From assembly GCA_012513245.1 (NCBI GenBank), contig JAAZCN010000194.1, forward strand, positions 1-14,038: DNA of 14,038 nucleotides, given 5' to 3'. Of the stretch, positions 1 to 6,286 are shown piece by piece. The position numbers were made by a program, and so were the translations under genes. Under the pieces are notes generated by a model. It was not told the origin of the DNA and did no database searches. It saw only the letters and a list, made by a program, of their open reading frames with translations. This stretch comes from Synergistaceae bacterium. GTDB taxonomy: Bacteria > Synergistota > Synergistia > Synergistales > Synergistaceae. Numbering within the stretch: the stretch's first letter is position 1; every line of letters begins with the position of its first letter.

Positions 1-149
1 CTGGTGTTGGTCATTTTGTCTGTCCTACCCAATTGGCAGTATATACAGGAATAGTTGCAGGTTTTTTTTGGGATCGGACTTATGCCTAACGATATCCCTA
101 GTCGCCTTGATGGGACCGGTCCATAAATATAACGAAATTTTCTCATCAT
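1..149 (-). CDS. Radical SAM protein, N-terminal part (gene cut by left edge)
   Basis: Reading the minus strand from 149 gives 49 codons without a stop, running off the window. After the start come [10 protein letters not shown] (residues 9-18), then [16 protein letters not shown] and IYCQLGRT. The cysteines at 31, 35 and 38 form the CX3CX2C motif that binds the 4Fe-4S cluster and S-adenosylmethionine in radical SAM enzymes. The combination of GPVPSRRLG and [13 protein letters not shown] is typical of a COG0731-like family of Fe-S oxidoreductases whose substrate is mostly unknown; the reaction cannot be told from this fragment. GGAGG at 160-156 (minus strand) precedes two adjacent ATG codons, 149-147 (6-nt spacing) and 146-144 (9-nt); either could be used. 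It lies 33 nt downstream of the flavin-reductase-like gene, so cotranscription is likely. The radical SAM call is firm; the exact family is inferred. Confidence 0.9.
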   Translation of the reverse strand, partial: MMRKFRYIYGPVPSRRLGISLGISPIPKKTCNYSCIYCQLGRTDKMTNT

Positions 150-182
150 ACCTCACCTCCTATGGATAAAATACCATTTGGG

Positions 183-674
183 TCAGATCTGATCTATCTT
201 TGTATAGTCTATATTGCCCTTATCGTTTACTAAGTCTTCGTTAACGTGTATCTTTTCTATCTTCCCGACAAACATTTCATGTGAACCCGTAAGGATAGAC
301 GCTGTTACAGTGCATTCAATGCAGATAGGACATTCGGGGATAAGCGGTGCGTTGACTACATCTCCATCTTCTGTTTTAAGTGAGAGATTTGTAAATTTAT
401 CTTCATCTCTGCCGCTGTGGCTTCCGAGGTAGTCAAATATCTTCTTCTGATCCTTTGACGGTACATTAACTACAAAAGCGCCTGTCTCTTTTATTATTTT
501 GTAAGAGTGTCTTGAAGGGACTATACCCACCATTATCATTGGGGGATCATAACTGCAGTTGCAGCAGTAGGCCACAGCCAATGCGTTGTTGTTTCCTTCA
601 CTGTCCCTGCAGGACACGATCACTTTTGGCGCCGGCTGAAGACATGTACGAAGATTAGCTTCAATTTTTTTCAC
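183..674 (-). CDS. Flavin reductase-like FMN-binding protein
   Basis: A 163-residue protein when started at GTG 674-672, which has AGGAG seven nt upstream. The longer frame from ATG 740 adds 22 residues with no homology-like character or ribosome site, so I reject it. The body matches the flavin reductase-like domain (split-barrel FMN-binding fold): PAPKVIVSCRD near the N-terminus, then NNALAVAYCCNCSYDPP, VGIVPSRHSYKIIKETGAFVVNVP in pieces, and a later ECPICIECTV segment followed by GSHEMFVGKIEKIHV. Such proteins bind FMN and reduce flavin or rubredoxin/oxygen-type acceptors in the cytoplasm; many strict anaerobes carry several. The partner is not visible. The next gene on the same strand is a radical SAM protein 33 nt away, so the two may work or be expressed together. 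Cysteines are frequent (CCNC, CPIC), but I do not see a metal motif I can name. Confidence 0.85.
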   Translation of the reverse strand: MKKIEANLRTCLQPAPKVIVSCRDSEGNNNALAVAYCCNCSYDPPMIMVGIVPSRHSYKIIKETGAFVVNVPSKDQKKIFDYLGSHSGRDEDKFTNLSLKTEDGDVVNAPLIPECPICIECTVTASILTGSHEMFVGKIEKIHVNEDLVNDKGNIDYTKIDQI

Positions 675-761
675 GTTAGTTCTCCTTTGCATAGAAGTAT
701 TTTGATAAGTACGCAATTTATGTAGATGAAAATTATGCATCCAAATTTATGCCGTTTATCG

Positions 762-770
762 ATTATAACA
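762..770 (-). promoter_or_regulatory. Extended -10 promoter for the flavin reductase/radical SAM pair
   Basis: On the minus strand the sequence reads TGTTATAAT, a perfect -10 hexamer with the TGn extension. A -35 box is poor at any normal spacing, which is common for extended -10 promoters. Transcription would begin near 755 and leave a leader of about 80 nt before GTG 674. It diverges from the pyr promoter about 100 bp away. Confidence 0.55.
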
Positions 771-808
771 GAAGGAATAAGGCCTGACTAAGTTAAAGGG
801 GCCGCAAA

Positions 809-829
809 ATTCGATATACATTCGATATA
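809..829 (+). repeat. Two tandem copies of ATTCGATATA, 11-bp period
   Basis: ATTCGATATA occurs at 809-818 and again at 820-829, exactly 11 bp apart, about one helical turn. The pair lies between two divergent promoters and roughly 55-75 bp upstream of the predicted pyr start site. A regulator that binds direct half-sites on one DNA face, or an AT-rich UP-like element, would fit. Function is inferred from position only. Confidence 0.6.
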
Positions 830-847
830 AATTTATTCTGCAACCGA

Positions 848-876
848 TTGCATAAAACTTAAGGTTGGGATATAAT
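848..876 (+). promoter_or_regulatory. Sigma-70-type promoter of the pyr operon
   Basis: TATAAT at 871-876 is a perfect -10 hexamer. TTGCAT at 848-853, 17 bp upstream, is a partial -35. The start site would fall near 883, giving a 5' leader of about 25 nt before the leader peptide and 150 nt before pyrR. No other promoter-like sequence is as good before the operon. Confidence 0.7.
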
Positions 877-907
877 ATGTTTAATTCGCGACAGGGAGGG
901 GAAGCAA

Positions 908-1000
908 ATGAGATCAAAGGGAAAGTTTATCTCGTCTTTTCGTTGCTGCTGCGGAGATACATGTCTTCCGTTAATAATGTTCATTTTTAAGATCGCCTGA
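908..1000 (+). CDS. pyr operon leader peptide, 30 codons, Cys-rich
   Basis: An ATG at 908 with a very strong ribosome site (GGGAGGGG at 894-901; 8 nt from GGAGG to ATG) opens a 30-codon frame ending at TGA 998-1000. The peptide starts MRSKGKFISSFR, has three consecutive Cys (13-15), a fourth at 19, and a hydrophobic C-terminal third. It lies between a good promoter and the first operon gene. Its stop codon is the first part of the loop of an intrinsic terminator, so a ribosome finishing the peptide would cover the hairpin. That geometry points to a regulatory role for translation rather than for the peptide product. E. coli pyrBI uses a leader peptide (PyrL) with UTP-sensitive pausing, and a leader-translation model has been proposed for the Thermus pyrR operon; which of these applies here is not determined by the sequence. 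Confidence 0.75.
   Translation: MRSKGKFISSFRCCCGDTCLPLIMFIFKIA
952..970 (+). other. Possible RNA pause hairpin inside the pyr leader
   Basis: CGGA at 952-955 can pair with TCCG at 967-970, and GAT with GTC inside it, leaving one bulged T and a 4-nt loop. It lies about 20 nt before the terminator and is followed by a U-rich stretch (TTCATTTTT, 980-988). The placement resembles pause hairpins in leader-peptide attenuators. The stem is short, so this is tentative. Confidence 0.35.
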
Positions 1001-1018
1001 AGAGGCGGTCCTTTTTTT
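991..1018 (+). terminator. Intrinsic terminator/attenuator before pyrR
   Basis: GATCGCCT (991-998) pairs with AGGCGGTC (1003-1010) with one G-U pair and a GAAG loop, then C and seven T (1012-1018). It lies between the promoter and pyrR, and the pyrR ribosome site begins only 3 nt after the T-run. It therefore acts as a conditional attenuator rather than an end-of-gene terminator. The leader peptide stop TGA spans 998-1000, at the top of this stem. Confidence 0.85.
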
Positions 1019-1032
1019 AAGGAGGGGTAAAT

Positions 1033-1587
1033 TTGACAGTTTTAAGAGAAAAGGCGAAGCTAATGAATTCTGATGACCTCAACAGAGTAATTAAGAGGAT
1101 CGCACATGAATTGGTTGAACAGAACAAGGGTACTGAAAACATGATCCTGGTAGGCATCCACAGAAGAGGTGTATATCTTGCTCGCCGTCTCCAGAAGATA
1201 ATTGAGGAAGTAGAAGGCACTAAGATACCGTGTGGTGAGCTTGATATAACCCTATACAGGGATGATCTGACCATGCTTTTTGAACAGCCGATGGTCCACA
1301 GCACACGGATGCCCCAGGATATTTCCGGCAAGAATATTTTCCTTATCGATGATGTCCTTTATACGGGCAGAACTGTACGGGCAGCTCTCGAGGCCCTTGT
1401 AGACCTCGGACGCCCCTCATCAGTGAAACTTGCTGTAATAATTGACAGAGGACACAGGGAACTCCCGATACACGCGGATATATGCGGTAAAAACGTGCCT
1501 ACATCCAAAAATGAAGTTATCGAAGTGAAAGTTACTGAACTTGACGGAGAGGATGAGGTGGTGATCTGTGAACGCTACACCCAGTGA
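1033..1587 (+). CDS. pyrR: PyrR bifunctional pyr operon regulator/uracil phosphoribosyltransferase
   Basis: A 184-residue protein of normal PyrR length. PyrR senses UMP/UTP against PRPP and controls pyr genes by binding mRNA; it also has uracil phosphoribosyltransferase activity. The PRPP loop is LIDDVLYTGRTVRAALEAL (about residues 109-127), the hallmark of type I phosphoribosyltransferases. Other family features are ILVGIHRRGVYLARRL near residues 38-53, the GELDITLYRDDL stretch near 73-84, and VIIDRGHRELPI near 140. The start is TTG at 1033, chosen because GGAGG (1021-1025) lies 7 nt upstream. pyrB overlaps its end by 20 nt, so the two are translationally linked. I find no copy of the Bacillus-type PyrR binding loop (TCCNGNGAG-like) in the leader, so how this PyrR acts is open. 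Confidence 0.95.
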   Translation: MTVLREKAKLMNSDDLNRVIKRIAHELVEQNKGTENMILVGIHRRGVYLARRLQKIIEEVEGTKIPCGELDITLYRDDLTMLFEQPMVHSTRMPQDISGKNIFLIDDVLYTGRTVRAALEALVDLGRPSSVKLAVIIDRGHRELPIHADICGKNVPTSKNEVIEVKVTELDGEDEVVICERYTQ

Positions 1588-2524
1588 GATCGGACAGATA
1601 GTCTGGCGTCACAAAAATGTGCTTGACGTAGACTGTTTTACAAGGGAAGAACTCTACTTCCTGCTTGATCAGGCACGCCATATGGAGAACGTAATGGACA
1701 GACCTATCAAAAAGGTCCCGGTCTTGCGCGGTAAGATGGTTGTCAATCTATTTTTTGAAAATTCGACCAGGACAAGGGTCTCGTTTGAGCTGGCGGAGAA
1801 GATGCTTTCCGCAGATGTGGTCAACTGGTCTGTCTCCGGATCAAGCCAAGCCAAAGGCGAGACGATGAGGGACACAGCCTGGACACTAGAAGCTATGGGC
1901 GCGGACATAGTAGTAATTAGGCACGGTGCTGTAGGATCCGCACAGTATTTGGCTTCAAAGCTAAAAAGAGCTATAGTGCTGAACGCCGGAGACGGTACAC
2001 ACGCGCATCCCACACAGGCCCTGCTTGACCTTTACACTGCATGGAAACATCTGGGGAATCTTGAAGGCAAAAAAATAGTCCTTGTTGGTGATGTCCTCCA
2101 TAGTCGTGTAGCAAGAAGCGACGTAATAGCGTTTAGAACTATAGGATGCGAAGTGGTCCTCTCAGGGCCTCTTACGATGATGCCGAGAGAGATAAACTCA
2201 CTGGGCTGCCGGTACGAAAAAGATCCTAAAAAAGCTGTTGAGAATGCTGACATGGTCTACCTTCTCAGGATACAGAAAGAGCGGCAGCAGGACGGGCTCT
2301 TCCCCTCTGTAAACGAATATCACCGCTGGTGGGGTGCTGACAATGATTTGATGAAGTATGCGAAACCCGGAGCGCTTGCGATGCATCCGGGGCCGATCAA
2401 CAGAGGCGTAGAAATTGCCTCCGAAGTTGCAGACGGACATCAGAGCGTAATACTGGAGCAGGTGCGTTCAGGAGTTGCAATACGCATGGCTCTTCTCTAT
2501 CTCTGTGGAGGAGGCGTAAGATAA
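1568..2524 (+). CDS. pyrB: Aspartate carbamoyltransferase, catalytic chain
   Basis: Carbamoyl phosphate plus aspartate gives carbamoyl aspartate, the committed step of pyrimidine synthesis. The 318-residue protein has the carbamoyl phosphate loop FFENSTRTRVSFE (62-74, with STRT at 66-69), the mobile-loop SSQAKGET (92-99, Lys97), HPTQALLDLYT from 147, a second-domain nucleotide-like strand KIVLVGDVLHSRVARS (169-184), and HPGPINRG (273-280). All expected active-site motifs are intact and length is normal. The start is GTG at 1568 inside the end of pyrR, with GAGGTG 7 nt upstream. It overlaps pyrC by one base (TAATG). No regulatory chain pyrI is seen nearby, so regulation is more likely through PyrR and the leader than by an allosteric subunit encoded here. 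Confidence 0.97.
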   Translation: MNATPSEIGQIVWRHKNVLDVDCFTREELYFLLDQARHMENVMDRPIKKVPVLRGKMVVNLFFENSTRTRVSFELAEKMLSADVVNWSVSGSSQAKGETMRDTAWTLEAMGADIVVIRHGAVGSAQYLASKLKRAIVLNAGDGTHAHPTQALLDLYTAWKHLGNLEGKKIVLVGDVLHSRVARSDVIAFRTIGCEVVLSGPLTMMPREINSLGCRYEKDPKKAVENADMVYLLRIQKERQQDGLFPSVNEYHRWWGADNDLMKYAKPGALAMHPGPINRGVEIASEVADGHQSVILEQVRSGVAIRMALLYLCGGGVR

Positions 2525-3828
2525 TGGGAAGGATATTGTTCAGGGACTTTAAAATCTTCAACGGAACAGAATTTATCGAGAACAGTGAACTTCTCGTTGA
2601 GAACGGAAAAATCTCAAAAGTAGGAAATGGTCTTGACAGCACTGATGCAGAGGTAATAGATGGTTACGGAAAGATCCTCTCACCGGGCTTTGTGGATCTA
2701 CATGCCCACTTCAGAGATCCCGGCGGAGAATGGAACGAGGACCTAACGTCCGGTGCAAAGGCCGGAGCTGCAGGCGGATTTACGACCCTTGTGGCTATGC
2801 CGAACACAAAACCTGCGATATCAGAACCTTCTCTTGTAGAATATGTGCTAAGCCACGGAAAAGCAGCGGGAGCGTCAAGGAGCCTTCCATCCGGATGTGT
2901 AAGTAAAAACAGGGAAGGGAAGGAAATGGCGGAGCTTCTTAAAATGGCTGAGGCAGGGGCGGTCTTTTTCACAGATGACGGAGCCCCGATAGCAACAAGC
3001 TCTCTCTTTCGTCTCGCATTGATGTATACAGGAAAGGACCAGCCGAGGATAATGGAGCATCCGGAAGAGATAAGCCTGTTCAGGGACGGTCAGGTGCATG
3101 AGGGAAAAGTCAGTGCGCTGAGCGGACTCAGGGGCATTCCTGCCGCTTCGGAAGCAATAGATGTGGCAAGGGGGATAGCACTTGCCGAGGAGACAGGGGG
3201 AAGGGTCCACTTCACTCATCTGAGCAGTGCAGTTGCTCTTGGTCTTGTCAGACAGGCTAAAAGAGAAGGTTTCGATGTGACATGTGATACAACTTTCCAT
3301 CATCTTACCCTAAACGAAAACGCAGTTATCAACAGTGGTTATAATGCAAGATACAAAGTGAATCCGCCGCTCAGGAGCACAGAAGATCAGACTGCCCTCT
3401 GGGATGGGCTGCAGGATGGAACGATAGATGCTATAGTGACAGATCATGCCCCCTGGCATTTGGATGAAAAAGATGAACCCTTCCAGGATGCGCCATTTGG
3501 GATAGCATCACTTGAATGTGCTGCAGCGGTACTGATAGACTTTAAGAACAAGAACTATCCCGATGTCCCGCTTGAGCTCATACTGAAAAAAATGACAAGC
3601 TCCCCTGCATCGCTCCTTCCTGAAAAGTGGCAGCTGCTGGGCAGGATAGAAGAGGGGGCCCTTGCGGACATAACTATCATCGACATGGAGAGGACCAGGA
3701 TCGTTGACTGTTCTGAATGGTACAGTAAGGCCAGATGTTGCCCATGGGAAGGTATTGCCCTCTCAGGCTGGCCTGTAATGACATTTGTGGAAGGCAGAAA
3801 GATCTGGCAGGATAACGAAGATATTTAA
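2524..3828 (+). CDS. pyrC: Dihydroorotase, class I
   Basis: Cyclises carbamoyl aspartate to dihydroorotate; a zinc amidohydrolase. In the 434-residue protein the metal ligands are visible: HAH within DLHAHFRDPG (His60, His62), Asp151 in FFTDDGAP, His179 in IMEHPEE, His232 in HFTHLSSA and the catalytic Asp307 in VTDHAPW. PFGIASLE at about 324-331 is the family's substrate-side loop. Having Asp in place of the carboxylated Lys neighbourhood, the RDPG after HxH and the length of about 430 all mark class I, the type found with PyrB in many non-enteric bacteria. The start ATG overlaps the pyrB stop by one base. After its stop there is a gap of nearly 200 nt before pyrF, where pyrK and pyrD sit in many other operons. 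Confidence 0.97.
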   Translation: MGRILFRDFKIFNGTEFIENSELLVENGKISKVGNGLDSTDAEVIDGYGKILSPGFVDLHAHFRDPGGEWNEDLTSGAKAGAAGGFTTLVAMPNTKPAISEPSLVEYVLSHGKAAGASRSLPSGCVSKNREGKEMAELLKMAEAGAVFFTDDGAPIATSSLFRLALMYTGKDQPRIMEHPEEISLFRDGQVHEGKVSALSGLRGIPAASEAIDVARGIALAEETGGRVHFTHLSSAVALGLVRQAKREGFDVTCDTTFHHLTLNENAVINSGYNARYKVNPPLRSTEDQTALWDGLQDGTIDAIVTDHAPWHLDEKDEPFQDAPFGIASLECAAAVLIDFKNKNYPDVPLELILKKMTSSPASLLPEKWQLLGRIEEGALADITIIDMERTRIVDCSEWYSKARCCPWEGIALSGWPVMTFVEGRKIWQDNEDI

Positions 3829-3894
3829 AAGCTGACTCGATCAGGAAAACATCTTGCAGGATAAAGGCAGGGGAGTATTAAAGTTTGTCAGATA

Positions 3895-3966
3895 ATGAGC
3901 GGATCAGGTTTTGACATCTTTAGTACCGCCCCTGATTTGTTTTGCCGGCAAAGCCATCTGGAATAG
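3895..3966 (+). other. Short ORF and hairpin in the pyrC-pyrF gap
   Basis: The gap between pyrC and pyrF (3829-4023) contains a 23-codon frame from ATG 3895 (starts MSGSGFDIFSTAPDLF). Its coding sequence holds ATCAGG (3903-3908) pairing with CCTGAT (3931-3936) across a 22-nt loop, followed by TTGTTTT. GATCAGG also occurs at 3839-3845 and could compete for the same partner. There is no good ribosome site before the ATG. It may be a weak second control point or chance; I see no remnant of pyrK or pyrD in any frame. Confidence 0.2.
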
Positions 3967-4023
3967 AGGCCCTTTTGCGGATGTAAGGCCATGGAGCCGA
4001 AGTTATTATTTGGAGGTGTCGAT

Positions 4024-4728
4024 TTGGAAAATAACAAGTGTGAATTGATAGCAGCTATGGATCTGCCGACCCTGGACTCAGCAAGGGAATTTCTCGACAG
4101 ACTCGATAAAGCCACCCCTTATGTAAAGATAGGACCCAGACTTTACGCGATGGGGGGAGCTCCTTTTATCAACGAAATAGTGAAAAAGGGATACAGGCTT
4201 TTTCTTGATCTTAAGCTGCATGATATACCAAATACTGTAGCATCTGCCGTTGAACCTCTCTCTGAAATGGGACTTTGGGCTTTGACCATCCACACGTCAG
4301 GCGGGCATGAGATGATGTCTCGCTCTGTAGCTATGAGAGACAAAACGGGCAGTAAGATGAACCTTTTAGGGATCACAGTTCTTACCAGCCTTGGAGGGGA
4401 CCTCTGGAACGAAGTCCACCCCGGATCTGACCTGGATCGTTCTCTTGAAGCAAGGGCACTGGCAGCAGAAAGAGCGGGACTTGACGGGATAGTGTGTTCT
4501 CCTCTGGATCTTTCTCTGCTTAGAGGAAAGGCTGAAAGACTGGCCAGGGTAGTCCCCGGGATCAGAAGAACAAGAGCCTCTACAGAAGATCAGACCAGGG
4601 TGGCAACTGCAAAGGAAGCAGCTGCAGCAGGAGCTTCGTTCATTGTTGTAGGAAGGCCTATACTTGAAGCCGCTGATCCTATTAGAGAAGTCAAAAATAT
4701 ACTTAATGAGTTGTCGGAGGTGCAGTGA
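4024..4728 (+). CDS. pyrF: Orotidine 5'-phosphate decarboxylase
   Basis: Converts OMP to UMP, the last step of de novo UMP synthesis. The 234-residue protein is a TIM barrel with the catalytic array DLKLHD (Asp62, Lys64, Asp67) followed by IPNTV, an N-terminal AAMDLPT strand, KIGPRLY at 35-41, GITVLTS in the middle and the phosphate-binding end TEDQTRV...VVGRPI. The start is TTG at 4024, with GGAGG at 4012-4016 seven nt upstream. An upstream in-frame ATG at 3991 would add 11 residues and translate through that ribosome site, so I reject it. The stop TGA overlaps the pyrE ATG by one base. It lies 195 nt after pyrC, the only real gap in the operon. Confidence 0.96.
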   Translation: MENNKCELIAAMDLPTLDSAREFLDRLDKATPYVKIGPRLYAMGGAPFINEIVKKGYRLFLDLKLHDIPNTVASAVEPLSEMGLWALTIHTSGGHEMMSRSVAMRDKTGSKMNLLGITVLTSLGGDLWNEVHPGSDLDRSLEARALAAERAGLDGIVCSPLDLSLLRGKAERLARVVPGIRRTRASTEDQTRVATAKEAAAAGASFIVVGRPILEAADPIREVKNILNELSEVQ

Positions 4729-5330
4729 TGAGGAAAGACTCTATCCGGACAGATGATGAGGCAGTAGCCGCCAGAATAATGCAAATGATGAAAGAGAGCG
4801 GGGGGCATCTCGAAGGGCATTTCAAGCTGACCTCCGGTCTTCACAGCGGGCATTATATACAGTGTGCACTGATGCTCCGTTTTCCTGAGTTTGCAGCATA
4901 TGCCGGAGGAAAAATCGCGGAGAGATTGGCTTTGTTTAAACCTGAGATGATCCTTTCCCCTGCGCTCGGAGGGCTGATCATAGGTCATGAAGTAGCAAGG
5001 TCTCTGGGAGTTCCGTTTATATTCTGTGAAAGAGTGGATGGGATAATGAGGCTCAGAAGGTTTCCCCATCCGGGTAAAGTACGTTTTGCACTCGTTGAAG
5101 ATGTCGTGACGACCGGCAAATCATCCCGTGAAACGGCGGAGATATTTGCCGAAGGCGGTGCGGAATGGGTCTCTTCTGCTTCAATAATCGACAGACGGGC
5201 TGATAATGCTCACAACGGCTGGGATCTTATATCCCTCTGGAAACTCAGTTTTCCGCTTTACGAAGAGCAGGCCTGCCCCCTCTGCAAAGATGGACTGCCG
5301 CTTGTGAAGCCGGGGAGCCGTCCGAGCTGA
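4728..5330 (+). CDS. pyrE: Orotate phosphoribosyltransferase
   Basis: Joins orotate to PRPP to make OMP, the step before PyrF. The 200-residue protein starts at ATG 4728, 7 nt after GGAGG (4716-4720); a GTG at 4725 would give only 4-nt spacing. The N-terminal GHFKLTSGLHSGHYIQ is the substrate hood, LSPALGGLIIGHEVA the second strand-loop, and FALVEDVVTTGKSSRET the PRPP loop. The C-terminus CPLCKDGLPLVKPGSR is characteristic of the Thermus/Deinococcus-type PyrE subfamily rather than the enterobacterial one. The paired cysteines in CPLC may be structural. It is translationally coupled to pyrF by TGATG and to the next gene by a second TGATG. Confidence 0.96.
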   Translation: MRKDSIRTDDEAVAARIMQMMKESGGHLEGHFKLTSGLHSGHYIQCALMLRFPEFAAYAGGKIAERLALFKPEMILSPALGGLIIGHEVARSLGVPFIFCERVDGIMRLRRFPHPGKVRFALVEDVVTTGKSSRETAEIFAEGGAEWVSSASIIDRRADNAHNGWDLISLWKLSFPLYEEQACPLCKDGLPLVKPGSRPS

Positions 5331-6163
5331 TGCCTCTGATCATTTTACGGAGCCGTCTCAATAAAATCTTATCTTCCGCTTTTGTACTGCTGTTGCTATT
5401 TTTCCATCCGGCAAATGCGAGTGCGGCAAATTTTGCCGTTACATCTCCCTGGATAGGATTTATAGCTTCTTTCCTTGCCGGAGATAGTAAAAATGTCCGT
5501 TACCTTTCCGGCTGGGACTCTTCCGGAAACGTGATAAAAACAACTTCTCCAAGATCCGGCGAGATAATTATTGCCATAGACGCAAAAGATGCAGAAAACT
5601 TCAGAATAAAGAAAAATAATAAGGAACTGAGACTGCTCTATGACGAGCTGCATATGACGAAAGAGCAGATCCGAAGCGCATTTTTCGATCCCGCAATGCT
5701 CCCCTTTATTGCTCAGAGCGTTATGAAAATAATGGCGGAAGAAGACAAGGCCAGATACACATATTTTCAGAGGCGGCTCGCTGAGTTCCAGTCAAAGATC
5801 GAAAGTACGATAGACATAGGAAGGCACCTTTTAAGCGAAATAAAAATTCTTGATATTACAGGAGCTGAAGGGGCATGGCTTCGTTCCTCCATTAAAGGCG
5901 CGGTCAGACCACCCTCTGCCGTCTGGGAAGGATGGAAGACAGGAGATACAAAAGCTATGAGGGCTGCACTTGATGAGGCCGGCAAACGTAACTGGCTTAT
6001 CTTGATGGATCCATGGACCCCGGAGATCATAAGGTCTGTTGCTGTAGGCTATGAATACAGACTTACTCTGCCGCCGCCTGCCGGAGACCAGGATTATTTT
6101 GTATTTCTCCATGATATTTTTCTCTTAATATCTAATAAAACTAAAAATGTGAAGACTAAATGA
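5330..6163 (+). CDS. Secreted ZnuA-like protein without the usual metal ligands
   Basis: A 277-residue protein with a signal peptide: Arg/Lys at 7-12, a hydrophobic run at 14-25 and cleavage probably after ASA (30-32). The mature part looks like a cluster 9 (ZnuA/TroA) solute-binding protein: AVTSPWIGFIASFLAGD (36-52), IIIAIDAKDAENF (79-91), then a long helix from FFDPAMLPFIAQSVMKIM to RRLAEFQSKIE (118-158). In ZnuA-type proteins the metal is held by His in a DPHxYE motif, by a His near the LDP segment and by a third His. Here the matching places read DSSGNVIK, FFDPAM and TGAEGAWL, with no His. The family call is by pattern and is moderate. The ATG overlaps the pyrE stop (TGATG), so it belongs to the pyr operon transcript although it has no evident link to pyrimidines. 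No ABC permease or ATPase is next to it. Confidence 0.55.
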   Translation: MPLIILRSRLNKILSSAFVLLLLFFHPANASAANFAVTSPWIGFIASFLAGDSKNVRYLSGWDSSGNVIKTTSPRSGEIIIAIDAKDAENFRIKKNNKELRLLYDELHMTKEQIRSAFFDPAMLPFIAQSVMKIMAEEDKARYTYFQRRLAEFQSKIESTIDIGRHLLSEIKILDITGAEGAWLRSSIKGAVRPPSAVWEGWKTGDTKAMRAALDEAGKRNWLILMDPWTPEIIRSVAVGYEYRLTLPPPAGDQDYFVFLHDIFLLISNKTKNVKTK

Positions 6164-6227
6164 TGATATAGGCTGTAAAATACGACTGTATGCTCCACGC
6201 TGTTACTGTCTACCGATCACTTGCCGT

Positions 6228-6286
6228 GTAAAACAGTTGTAAATGCGGTCAAACTATAGTCAAACGTAGACAAACAATGGTCAAAC
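6228..6286 (+). repeat. Helically phased A-tracts with GTCAAAC repeats
   Basis: GTCAAAC occurs at 6248, 6259 and 6280, and GACAAAC at 6269, so steps are 11, 10 and 11 bp. Weaker relatives lie at 6228 (GTAAAAC) and 6239 (GTAAATG). The A-tracts at 6230-6233, 6241-6243, 6251-6253, 6262-6264, 6272-6274 and 6283-6285 average 10.5 bp apart. AAACAGTTGT occurs at both ends (6231-6240 and 6283-6292). It sits 60-120 bp upstream of the LptA-like gene. It could be an array of sites for a PhoB/OmpR-type regulator, curved DNA, or both. Confidence 0.7.

Noticed and set aside
3..89. Plus-strand open frame at the left edge, with a T8 run that looks like a frameshift site in a transporter end
   Set aside because: The minus strand of the same bases encodes a clear radical SAM N-terminus with a good ribosome site, so the plus frame is a shadow.
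675..740. 22-residue N-terminal extension of the flavin reductase-like gene from ATG 740
   Set aside because: It has no family likeness, and the GTG at 674 has AGGAG 7 nt upstream.
883..1020. Bacillus-type PyrR binding loop in the pyr leader
   Set aside because: No TCCNGNGAG-like loop is present on the plus strand of the leader; the leader peptide and terminator explain the region better.
3991..4023. Upstream ATG start for pyrF
   Set aside because: It would place the ideal GGAGG site inside the coding region; TTG 4024 is 7 nt after it and gives a normal N-terminus.
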